A DNA stretch of 64,000 bases from Megalobrama amblycephala (lineage: Eukaryota > Chordata > Actinopteri > Cypriniformes > Xenocyprididae). Positions 24,184 through 35,315 of this stretch are shown in pieces. Made by a program: the position numbers and the translations under genes. The stretch lies in assembly GCF_018812025.1 (NCBI RefSeq), contig NC_063062.1:3604927-3668926 (forward strand), written 5' to 3'. The notes below the pieces were generated by a model that was given only the letters and a program-made list of their open reading frames with translations, ran no database searches and was not told where the DNA came from. The stretch's first letter is position 1. Each line of letters begins with the position of its first letter.

Positions 24184-25918
24184 CATGGTTATACAGACAG
24201 CCCACTTCATATTATTCAAAGGTTAAGATACAGTATGTGTGTATTGATATTGTGTCTATTTAGCATGACCATAATGAAAAGGATTTGTAATGGAATATTA
24301 CTCTACATACTGTATTTCTTTCACTTGAACAATGGTAAATCAATAGTAAACAGAGTTGTTTTCTCTCTCATGCTCGATAAAAAAATTAGAACATATGACG
24401 AGTTGTGTTGTGTTAGACTTTGATCTGCATTTTGCACCACAAAAGTTTTCCAGAAGTCTCATGTGATAAGCTGGCAGATTTACTTTAAAGAAGTCTAATT
24501 AGCAGAGAAAAGAAAGAAAATCAGCTATATGGCAATAAATCAAACAATTTTTTTCTTAAAGATGCTGAAGTTTTCCTCAAATCAATCCTTCTTGTTCTTT
24601 CAGAAAATGTATTCAAAGACTGCATATATTCACCTCTGGCACATCAGTTTGATACTGTAAATGCAGTTTGATGTTGCACAATCACCAAACAGCAAAGTAC
24701 TGTCTGATTTAGATGACTAGAACATTCAAAGTTCAAAAGAAACTTGCTTATGCTAAAGACAAACTGTTTTATGTAATGAAAATGGGCACCTTGAATTCAT
24801 TCAGTCATGTTCGACAATCACTAAACCACTAAACTTTTGCCATTGAATCACTCTGCTTGCATGATACATTTATTTTTAGAAATTTTTAATTTTATATTTT
24901 AGAAAACTGAATGGGGCAATAGTATGGAAACACAATTTTTATCCAAACTGTGTAAGAACTCTGTGTACAAATACAAATGTTTTAACAGAAGACTTAATAA
25001 TAAAAATGTAAGCTTTACGTTTATGTTTTAAAATTGGCTAAATTTACTTTCATTGCACAACAAGTGCCTCATTATAACCTTGATTTGCAAGGAAAAAGTC
25101 AAAATTATTTTTTGTAGTAACCAGCTTTAGCCACAAATGCTGCTGTTTGAGCTTAATTTGTATTGAACCCTGGAATATACATATAAAAATGTAATAAACA
25201 CAAGGTTAATTAATGTGGCTCAGAGGCTTCATAAATATCTCAGATCAACACAAGAGCCATCGTAACTAATCCACATCGGCCTGGGCATCAATTCCAGTTG
25301 TTGATATCTCTGGCCTCAGCCAGAATTTTGTGGCTGGCCCTTCAGATTACAATCTGCAAACTGAAAATAAATGGAATAGTGGAAGGAGGGCAGGTCTTGG
25401 TGTCGGTTCTCAATGTGACATGGCCAGCCTGAGGCTAGCCTTTGAATCTCTCGTCAGTGCTGAGCTAGTACGCAGAAGACAGGACTCTCACCATCAATCA
25501 CATCTATCTCTGTGCAAATGGCTTAGGCCTACTTCACTTACCCTTACTGGAAAAATACTCCCCTCTAAATCAAAGTGGGAATAGCATTCCCTCCATCTCT
25601 TTCTGGCTGATTAGGTTATTTAACAACACTGAGCAGAGCACAGTCTAGAGCCGGTGCATACAAATGCAGAGATGTAAATCTGTGTACATTGCGCTGACTT
25701 TGGGCCATGATGGAGCTGTTCACTATGTCCAAGACTTATGATTAAATCTTCAAGAACTTCAACCATTTGAAGACTCAGACACACAGAGATAACCACACAC
25801 TCAACTCTCTCAAATGACAATGTCTGATTAGATAGATCTGATTAAATAGACAATCTGCCAGATTATAGACTATGATAGACAGACAGTACGATAAACAGGT
25901 TGGAACGATAATCCAGAT
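24184..25918. other. no recognised feature
   Basis: AT-rich to 25250, then more mixed. No repeat family or supported ORF. Confidence 0.4.
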
Positions 25919-26022
<104 letters not shown>

Positions 26023-26139
26023 GCTCAACTTCTCTCCATTATGGTCTCTTCAGACCTTAGAACTGTACATGATTTATCAACTTCTACAACTTTTAACCTC
26101 CTAACTCAACTCCTTTCCACAAATTGATCATAGAAATAA

Positions 26140-26840
26140 AAACAGTATAAATAAAAATGAACAGTTTTCTCTTAGTCTTAAGCTATTAAGTGACAATAAG
26201 TGCAACCATAATCAAAGTACTCTCTCTATATTCAAAGTGCAAATAGAGACCAAATTTTCCTTCAAGCATGATACAGAGATAAGAGATGGTTAAAACTACA
26301 CAGCCCAGCCTAAGATAGCTTTCATATCGGGAGATATTTGCATGCATCAGGGAGCCGCTTTCAAAATGCGGAGTATTGAAATCACGTTTGAATGCGCACT
26401 CGCGTTTTACTTTCGCTTTCAATTTCGCGATCGTGCATATTCTGTGAATAGGGATCGGTGGTGCTAAGAGCATTCTACAAGATAAGACATTTGTCAGATG
26501 CTTAGGCTCTGTTGTGGAACGAATCCCTCTGCCATGGTCTTGTCAGTCAACTCGTCACTTACTCTCATCATGTGATCAGTGAACTCTTATTCCTGCTGCA
26601 CTATGTATGACTCCGCAGCTCGTGTTTGATGAGCTGGATGGGATTGAAGCGACCGTTATCCAAATTAATTAAATGGTTTTTATTTCTATAAAAAGCCATA
26701 CAACAGCGGAGGCGTAATGTAAACGTAGCATTAGCATATTCTATCCTAATTTCACCCTCACACTCCATCATCAGTTTTTCACCTCGTCAAATTTTAATCT
26801 CGCGAGATCTCGTGCCACGTGGCATCTCGTCACACCCCTA
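26140..26840. mobile_element. hAT-like element, left end uncertain
   Basis: The right end CGTCACACCCCTA followed by ATAGATAG fits a hAT terminus. Inside are a GC-rich block (CACTCGCGTTTTACTTTCGC) and CTCGCGAGATCTCG. It is placed between two GATA tracts, so it probably inserted into the microsatellite. No left terminal repeat matching the right one was found. Confidence 0.5.
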
Positions 26841-26857
26841 ATAGATAGATAGATAGA
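26841..26857. repeat. short ATAG tract
   Basis: Four ATAG units, probably the far side of the same microsatellite. Confidence 0.7.
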
Positions 26858-27990
26858 TTCGTATGTTAATTTGGAGGACAGTTACTGCTGTTGTCAAGCT
26901 TGCACTTTTCACTCTTCATCTTTGCTGAGATCATCAGGTAAATGGACTTTGTGAATATCAATAATGACCTGTCAGGCCACCTTTTCTTAGCAGCGTTCTA
27001 AGTCATTACTGCGACACGTACAAAGCAGGGGGCAGCGGTCAGGAAATGAGTGAATATATAAGCAGGGACAGAAAATGAGCCGGCCGGGGCTTTAATATGT
27101 TCTGCTGGATTTCGTGCTCTCAGGTCTGGGAGTGCATTCCAATTAGCTCGTTCAGGGGAGACGCAGTAGAAATATCAGCATTCATGAAAAGATGCTTTAT
27201 CAACTTCATCTTTCATTACTGAGATTAAAAATCCCTGGGCCATGTAACTCCAAATCCTCTTGTAAGTGATGGACACTACGCAAGATTTTCTGCTTACAAA
27301 CTTAGTGGGAGGTTGACTGGGGTGAGTGACTCTAGCACCTCTGAGAGACCATTTTGGTAGGTTCTCATCACAATAGGATGGTAGTTATCCACCTGCAGGT
27401 GTTCGGTTTACTGCTGGTTAAGTGTGGTTGACGCATAATGTTGTCAAGGCCACTCTGTCAGACAGGGATTGATTCTGATGTTTGTGATTCAGACCACGTT
27501 ATTTAGCACTCTCGCCCTGTTCTTTTGGCACTTTCCACAAGTAAATCATTTTGTAGAGGCAAAAATATATATTGTATAATATTTTAACTATTATCTAACC
27601 TAAAATCAACCTAGCAAATGTTGCTGTTTTTAATTCTGTATCCCTCCTCCCACCATAAAAATTGCTGGTCCCACCTCAGAGACTGTATGTACAATTAAAA
27701 TCAAACATTTTTGTGTACCATAATATATTGAACTGATATTCAATTAATTGTAGAATTAAAATAGTAAAATTATTTTTATTCATTAACTGCAAACTGTAAA
27801 AAATGTAACATTCCTGAAAAATTGTAGCACCCAAGAAGCATGACAAGTACAATATCTATCTACGGTTATAAATAAATACGGCAAAATACAGTTGTAAAAC
27901 TTGTAAACCTCATATAAAATGAAATGAAGAGAAAACAAAACAGTTCTTTTGATATTTAGTTTATCCTCCTGATGTTGAAAATCAACATAT
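26858..27990. other. no recognised feature
   Basis: The 27000-27300 part is less AT-rich than its surroundings and non-repetitive, a reasonable place to look for conserved non-coding sequence. The rest is AT-rich. Confidence 0.35.
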
Positions 27991-28230
27991 TCTAAAGCAA
28001 TAGTTCACACAAAAAAAGAAAATTCTGTCATTTACTCACCCTCATGTAGTTCCAAACCTGCAGGTCTTTCTTCTGCAGAACACAAAAGAGGATATTTTTG
28101 AAGAGTGCTGTTACCAGAATGTTTTGGTTACCATTAATTTGGATACCAGTTCACACATTCACCTTCCATTGTATGGACAAAAAAAAGAAAAAAAGAAAAA
28201 AGAGTGGTACAGGGATGACGTCAAAACCTG
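27991..28230. mobile_element. Angel-type MITE, left-half fragment
   Basis: TAGTTCACACAAAAAAAGAA, then ATTTACTCACCCTCATGTAG and CTTTCTTCTGCAGAACACAA match the left arm; the right arm is absent. Confidence 0.7.
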
Positions 28231-28369
28231 GAAGACTAATTCGCCAATGGTTCCCTTGAGATTTTCCTAGGGGTTTTTATTATGGGCTTTTTAAATTTAT
28301 GAGTAAAATAAGGTCTGTGCATTGGCTAAAAGAAATGGTAACAAATATGTCAATTAAACATATAACTTA

Positions 28370-28894
28370 CACTGCCCTCCAAAAGTTTGGAAACACCCCT
28401 GGCAAAGTGTGGTTTTGGACGATATCAGCATAAATCCTTATCATTTTTTGGTGCAAATACATTATAGTAGACATTATCATTGAAGACCAGCAATAATAAT
28501 TTTCATTTTGATTACATAATAATGGCAACATATACATGTCAAAGTCAGACATGCCCCTTTGCCAGCTGTGATGCCTGGTTACTGGTTTAAACTTGGCCCA
28601 GGTTTGTAAAGATTTTTGGGTCAGCACACCTTAATAGCTTCAACAATTGATTGCCAATTAAGTTTACAATGAACCAATCAGAACCCAGTTTAGGTCAGAG
28701 AGCTGCTAATGCTGGATATTTTGATGAATCGAAAATTTAAGGTTTTTCTATGTATTACTGTTTATGTAATAAAATGTGTTTTCATAGTTTGTGTTGTCCC
28801 TTATCAGTGCAAATCACAAGTTAAAAAGGATTCATGCCAATATTGTCCAAAACCCCACTTTTCTAGGGTGTTTCCAAACTTTTGGAGGGCAGTG
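28370..28894. mobile_element. 525-bp Tc1-type MITE
   Basis: Inverted ends CACTGCCCTCCAAAAGTTTG and its complement, each next to TA; they continue into GGAAACACCC. No transposase. Confidence 0.9.
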
Positions 28895-29153
28895 TACATT
28901 TGTATAGTTAAAATGTAATAAAAAAATAAAAAATAAGGCCTGTGGTAAACATAACTTAATGATATTGGACATTTTGTTATAAAATGTAAATACACACCCA
29001 TATCACCAATAAATAAATAAATGCCATTTTTTAAGCTGTTATGTTTATTTTGAAAAAAGGTATGTTTCTAATAAGTAACTACATAAGAATGTTTGGGGTG
29101 TGAGTATGTGCAGTTCACAACATGGTAAAACAAAACATCCAAGTATCGTCAAG

Positions 29154-29720
29154 TTAAAGGGTTAGTTCACCCAAAAATGAAAATAATGTCATTTATTACT
29201 CACCCTCATGTCGTTCCACACCCGTAAGACCTTCGTTCATCTTCAGAACACAAATTAAGATATTGTTGATAAAATCCGATGGCTCAGTTAGGCCTCTATT
29301 GAGAGTAAAGCCTCTCAAGATCCATAAAGGTACTAAAAACGTATTTGAATCAGTTCATGTGAGTCCAGTGGTTCTATCTTAATATTATAAAGCGACAAGA
29401 ATACTTTTTGTGTGCCAAAATAACGACTTTTCAACAATATATAGTGATGGGACCGATTTAAAAACACTGATTCAGAGCTTTACGAATCGAATCAGTGGAT
29501 CGGAGCGCCAAAGTCACGTGATTTCAGCAGTTTAGCCGTTTGATAGGAGATCCAAATCACTAATTCGAAACAAAAGATTCATAAAGCTCAGAAGCTTCAT
29601 GAAGCAATGTTCTGAAATCGGCCCATCACTAGATATTGTTGAAAAGTCTTTTTTTTTTTTTAACATGAGGGTGAGTAATAAATGACATTATTTTCATTTT
29701 TGGGTGAACTAAGCCTTTAA
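29154..29720. mobile_element. complete Angel-type MITE
   Basis: TTAA-bounded, 567 bp, with ends AAAGGGTTAGTTCACCC and GGGTGAACTAAGCCTTTAA. It serves as the uninterrupted reference for the copies at 47997 and 57973. Confidence 0.92.
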
Positions 29721-31323
29721 GTTTACCACAGACCTTATTTCACGAAATTTCATTTTTGAAGTCAGTTACTTGAAATTTTCATTTGAGTACTATCCCTTTA
29801 AGCACCAACACTATTTTGTACCCTATTCATAAAAAGTGCCTTTTGCTCGACTTCCTCTGATGAGTTCATACTCATTCAGTGAATGTCATGCCCGCCTGTC
29901 CTTTCTCTGTCTTCTTGAGTCACTTCAGTGCCCTAACCACGAATTAAACATTCAGCATATACACACGGTGTGCCTGGTCTGTGCGTGCAGAGATTGCCTG
30001 TGACTTCCAGGGGACAGCATTATTTCAGTAAAACAGGCCTATTACATTGCTTGGGCCTTGCGCCACAGCCGCCTGAAAGATGAAGACTTACTAACTTGCA
30101 TTCTGAGACAGTCCCTAGACTTGATAAATCTATCTGTCAAGAGAAGGTGGACCGCAGTTAAGTGTGCATAAACTGATTAAATATAAAGTAGCAGCTAAGA
30201 ACAAAATAATAACAGATCAATGATGTCTGAAATTACACTCAAATGCACATGTACTGTATTGTTTTGGCTAGTTGTTAGAATGACTATCATTAGATTTAAC
30301 TTCATTGTTGCTCTCTGGAAAACAAGATTCTGATTAGCCAACTGTGGCACTCTTCTATTATTATTTTTGCACAATGAAGCTAAACTGTATATTATTCCGT
30401 CGTCCCTGGCAACCATTCTCCTATACTGTCTCATATCACTCCATGGTCTCTTTCATCTCACATAATAAATTAATTTCACTCATATCAATATTTAATGTCC
30501 ATTCATTTATTTATTTGCCAAGTAATCATGTAATAAGCGGGATAATGAACAGTCAGTCGGTCATTATTGCAATATAAACCCCTTCAGGATGATATAAAGA
30601 GCTTAATGATAACTTTTGATATGTGTATTTTATAGATTATATTATTTCTTCGAATAACTTATCCTTTTGATGCAGATATACTGTTGTTTTTCAACCAGAC
30701 GCACTTCTAACCCCATATTTCTGATTAATATCATGGGAAAAAAAGAGAAAAAAAAAAAAACACAGGGGCTATGCTGCTCTCAAAAAAATCAACTCTCTCT
30801 CCGCTTCAATTTTTCTGCCTCCAGAGAAGCTAAAAATACACTGTCGCTACTGCAGTCAACCAGCTTGTGCTACAGCCTACACACACAGACAGGCTTGGTT
30901 CAAGGCACAGCATCATCATCATACCCAGCTTTCATATGTGTGTCTGGATAGGTTTCAGTGATAACAGTTTCATAACAGAATTATTATTCTCTTAGGAAGA
31001 GGTTTGGCACAAAGGGCACCTGACAGCTAATTCATCTGTTCCTGTATTGCAAATATTACCACTGAGATTAAGGGAGAGTGAGAGCAAACAAATGCCTGCT
31101 CCAAATGCAGAAAGATTCATTTATCAGCTCTGGATTGCTTTACTAGGTATTAATATTGTGATTTGGGACCAAGAGACATTCATCACTGTAACAGTTGGAC
31201 AGGAGGTGGAAGAAGAACAACAAAATAATGGTCTCATCAACTATACCTTGTGATTGTCTTCTCTGAAATGAACAGACAGAATCTGCAGTCTGTGAATCAA
31301 AGATGTCTGTCTGTATGTTTTAG
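29721..31323. other. no recognised feature
   Basis: Unique-looking sequence with a poly-A tract near 30749. ORFs at 30344, 30667 and 31047 lack similarity. Confidence 0.4.
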
Positions 31324-31441
31324 GAACTTGGGAATGCAGCATGGGATGCTCTGGGAGCCAACAGCGCGGTGGATGACCTCCAGCATGCGGCCGTCACAGC
31401 TGGACCTCACGCTCGTGGCCATCCGCCGTTTCTAACTAAGG
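31324..31441 (+). other. b3gat1: candidate 5' UTR exon of b3gat1
   Basis: A 118-nt GC-rich island in AT-rich DNA. It is preceded by a pyrimidine-rich TCTGTCTGTATGTTTTAG acceptor and followed by GTGAGA. If spliced to the acceptor at 35172 the junction reads AAGG/GTAATGA, close to the GGTAATGA that encodes the Gly-Asn-Glu of the extended mammalian isoform as I recall it. The frame from its internal ATGs ends in TAA at 31433-31435, so it would be untranslated. Inference from splice signals and composition only. Confidence 0.45.
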
Positions 31442-31546
31442 GTGAGAAGTTAGTAACATTAAGTTTGTTTGTTTATTTATTTATAATTTGTAGTAGTACA
31501 AATATGTGAAGCTCAAATGGACTGAGAAATATTGTTATGCTGCGTT

Positions 31547-31815
31547 CAAGTCATGTCATAATTACCGTAGTCTCGAGATGACAACATGTGACATTCTGTT
31601 CGGAGCTTTTCACATCCTCAGACTGGGATTTATGCATTTCTGTGGCACCACTATTAACGCCCAAATGAATCTGCAGAAGACAGGTGGAACAGGTAGGAGT
31701 TATCAGAAAATTCCCATCTTACAAGCTGTAATTACAAGCTCTACGAAGACGTGAGCACTTTTTACAAGTTGAAATCTCATAATTACGGTAATTACAACGT
31801 CGTGAACGCACCTTT
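31547..31815. mobile_element. short palindromic MITE
   Basis: TGCGTTCAAGTCATGTCATAAT and its complement-like end ATTACAACGTCGTGAACGCA bracket about 270 bp, with TACCGTAGT / TACGGTAAT arms. Confidence 0.55.
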
Positions 31816-32257
31816 AGGATGACTAAAAGTTAAGTAGTCTAACACAGCGCTCACCAATGTCAAAATGATAGTGATGGCCAATCAGATAAAAGAAGGAGGG
31901 GATTACCGTTCACTGAGTGAAAGAACGCCTTTCTTATTTGGCAATATTAATATTTTACGATAGAAATGTTCAGCAACCAGTGATGCAAATTACTCAACTT
32001 TTTAAAATCAAATTTCGCTGTTTTGAGTTGAAAATATACATGATTCACAAACTAAATGTGACAACGCAAAAAAAACTTGATTACTTAATTAAATTGATTG
32101 CTTCACAAATATAATATGGCCCTTTCTTATTTCCTTAAATTGCTTTTAATCCTTTAATCAATTAGTTCCTTCAAATCAAAATACCAAATACTAACCCAAT
32201 TTTAGTCTGGGATAAAGGGATTTAACCGACTCTGTTAGCAATCACAGTTTTGGTTGA

Positions 32258-33215
32258 AGTCCTCCTGGGAAGTTCGTATTTACAAGTTGGGAAGTCGCGT
32301 TTAATGGTGCGTTCACGTCATGTCGGAAAGATCGTATTTACGAGCTGAACGCACATGAACGCCACCCCAGTGTCGTAAATACGAGTGGGAAGCTCGGGAT
32401 TTTCTTTAACCCCCGATCTGTACGAGTTGGAGGCGTGTCAATGAGAAACATGGCGAAATACCACAACACTAGGCATTTAGCAGTGACATTGTCAGGCTTT
32501 TCTATTTACAACGAAGTAAGCTGATTCCTAGCAAAAAATAAGATAGCATCATAATATAAAAATGTAATAATAAAGATTACAATGTCTTCATAAATTAATT
32601 AAAAACATAAAAAAGCAACATACAACCATTGCACATTCTTTGCTCTACATTTTCAAAAAGTAGAAGTGTTGTTATTTTGTGTAATTAATTTAGAGAAGGC
32701 ACACCGCCATCTTACTCCGAAGAAAGAGACTTGAACGCACCTACCGTCGTGCACACGACTTCCCACCTTGTAAATACGAACTTCCCAGAAGGACTTGAAC
32801 GCACTCCAGGGCGTTCAAGCAAAGTCCCTTTAAGATATATCCCTTTATGTTATTCTATAGTCTTTGGTTCAAGTCACTTTTGTCGGAGCAAGATGGCGGT
32901 GTACATTCTTTTAACTAAATACAGCAAGGTTTTTAAACTCAAAGTCTAAAAAGCATGAAGAACAAAGGATGTGCATAAAGTGTGTTTTGCTTTTTATGTT
33001 TTTAATTTATTTATGTAAACTTAATCGCGGTATATATGGTTATATTACAATGCTGTCATATTTTGTGAAGGCAATTAGTTTATTTTGTTGTAAATAAAAA
33101 AAGCCTGACGATGTTGAATACATTCCGCCACATTTCTCACTGACACGCCCCCCAACTCGTGAACTCGGGAAAATCCCGAGCTTCCCACTCGAGTGGGATT
33201 TATGACATTTTTGGT
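32258..33215. repeat. overlapping foldback repeats
   Basis: Two inverted systems. First, GAAGTCCTCCTGGGAAGTTC at the left pairs with GAACTTCCCAGAAGGACTTG near 32778-32797. Second, GAGTGGGAAGCTCGGGATTT (about 32380) pairs with a complement near 33170-33195. A TCTTACTCCG / CGGAGCAAGATGGCGGTGT inverted pair lies between. Arrangement suggests one element inserted in a relative. Confidence 0.6.
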
Positions 33216-33544
33216 TCAGCTTGAGTTCAGCTTGTATTTAGGATCTTTCGACTTGATCATCGCACCATATCTTTGCCTATCAATAATAAAGGACTCATAC
33301 TTGCTTAGTACAACTGTTGCGCGAAATGTAATCGTCTTTACCTTGACTGGAGTCGTCATCCATCAAAACTTTGTTAGCGTTATTCAGTCGATGAAACGAC
33401 GATGACAGCTATTTCTGTTTAATGTTAGTCCTTCTATGATTAGCAGCGAGGTGGGGCATATGTGGAGCAGAGTAATAATCAGATATGGTCAGATTAATAT
33501 GGCCTAATTTGATTTTCTTAATGCTGCAGTTTACACCGTAGGCG

Positions 33545-33660
33545 GTTTAAAACAGCGCTCGTCAATGTCAAAATGATTGAGATGGCCAATCAAATCAGAG
33601 AAGGCGGGCTTTACTCTTCACTTAAACCAATAAGAGCGGGAATCGATGCTTCTGTTGTAA
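33545..33660. repeat. repeat also present at about 31837-31920
   Basis: AACAGCGCTCGTCAATGTCA and GATGGCCAATCAAATCAGAG recur in the same direction at about 31837-31920 with minor differences. Confidence 0.55.
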
Positions 33661-33881
33661 CGGTCAAGGTAAGATAGAGGCAACTTAGCTAAGTTTATAT
33701 CTAACAACTGTTTTACGATAAAAAAAAAATGTTAAATTAAGTTTTTGTCGTTTTGAATTGAAATTATATAATTTACGTTATTAATGTGCTGTAATTCGTA
33801 CGTTACAGTAATAATTGTTAATATCGTTTGTAGCATATTTGGCATAACAGTAAGAGTGGCACGTCCTGATTTTGCTGAGTT

Positions 33882-34157
33882 AGATGCGTTCCTGGGTTAA
33901 CATATTTTGTTGATCCTGGAACAACATTCTAGTCTGAAAATTTAGTCTTAACCCTATTCCTACCCCTAAACCTAACCCTACCCAAAAGTTATCCCAAAAA
34001 TCAGAGGGAAATGATAGATGAATAACACTGATGTAGAAGCACCAATTCATGATTTTAAGCCTAAACTTGACAGAATCTGTAAACTTGTCCCTCAAATCTG
34101 ATTGGTTGATCTGAATGTTGTTCCAGGATCAACAAAAATGTTGACCCAGGAACATCT
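33882..34157. mobile_element. 276-bp palindromic MITE
   Basis: GATGCGTTCCTGGGTTAACA and TTGACCCAGGAACATCTTG are inverted ends, continuing into GTTGATCCTGGAACAACATT arms. The core has CCCCTAAACCTAACCC. Confidence 0.8.
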
Positions 34158-35172
34158 TGAACTCAGCAATATCAGGTTATGCGTAAGAGTGAATGTGTGC
34201 ATAATGTGAATGAATTTAATGAACCTGCTTACCTGGCTTTCATTTCAGTAAATTCACCTTAGAAAATGATTCATAAACTCAAAGTAAAACGTGTTGCTGT
34301 CACTCAAATATTTTTTGTCATATAGCCTATAAAATATATAAAACATTAAAAAAATCTGTATTCCTTTAATTCTCTCCTTTGAACAAGAAAATGTCTGCCA
34401 GCCATTGTGTTTTGATATATCTGTGCTCAATAAGTATATTATATTCATGTATATAAGAAATAAAGAAAGAAAGAAAAGGTTTCAAATGGTCCAAATCTTC
34501 CAGACATAACGGCTAACAGCAGGTTTTCCTGATCTCTGGGTCATGGTTATTTATTTGCTTATTTCAAAAATGGAAAAAAATAAAAATAAATAAATGTAAT
34601 ACGCTTTGACAGACAGTCAGAGATGCATGAAGGTATTAAGTCATTCAGTGCTCTGAAACGCTTAAAATCAATCCTATACAGTTCAAATTAGCTAGGTACA
34701 ATGTGGTTTTCCTCCTGGATCTCGTAATCTAATTTGTAAGTGTTTGTGCTTCTTGTAGTTTATCTGTATTTGTCAAAACAGTGTAGTGAATGCATTACAA
34801 TACTGTCATTTGGCTATACCAATGCATATAACTGCAAGTCATCAGCAAAAAATTATAATTCTTTCATGTGTATAAATTATACTGCCTAGAGAGATCATAC
34901 ACAATCTTTACACCCACAATTTGTTTTTATGTTAAGGCTTTGAATTACTATCTATGATGCTTTTGTCATGTTTGGCAAAGTTATATTTTGAGAAAAAAAA
35001 TGTTTTCAGGGATCTTAGACAGTATATTATTATTTTACTTGACCACATGGAGTGATGATAGCCATTTTGATCAGATAGTACATTAATTTCCTGACACTTG
35101 AGATTCCCATATATCCTGCCCTTTGCATACTTTCTCTCTCTCAGTGTCTGACTCTCTTTATTTCCCTCTCAG
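34158..35172. other. sequence upstream of b3gat1 start exon; no gene
   Basis: AT-rich. The last 30 nt form the pyrimidine-rich acceptor of the start-codon exon. No repeat family recognised. Confidence 0.5.
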
Positions 35173-35315
35173 GTAATGACCAGGCATAGAACCAACCCTG
35201 GAGATGCCGAAGAGAAGAGATATTCTTGCCATCGTGTTAATTGTGTTACCATGGACCCTCCTCATCACTGTGTGGCACCAAAGTGCAATTGCTCCCCTGC
35301 TTGCCATCCGAAAGG
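35173..35315 (+). CDS. b3gat1: b3gat1 exon with start codon (coding from 35204)
   Basis: Coding part encodes residues 1-37 and the first base of codon 38, ending at a GT donor after AAGG. It holds the cytosolic tail and signal anchor. A pyrimidine-rich tract ending in CAG at 35170-35172 makes an acceptor, so the exon likely starts with 31 nt of 5' UTR. The ATG at 35204 was chosen because MPKRRDILAIVL is the conserved family N-terminus. Reading upstream in the same frame meets TGA at 35177-35179, so the N-terminally extended isoform known in mammals cannot be read from this exon. An out-of-frame ATG at 35176 starts an ORF overlapping the true start. Confidence 0.93.
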
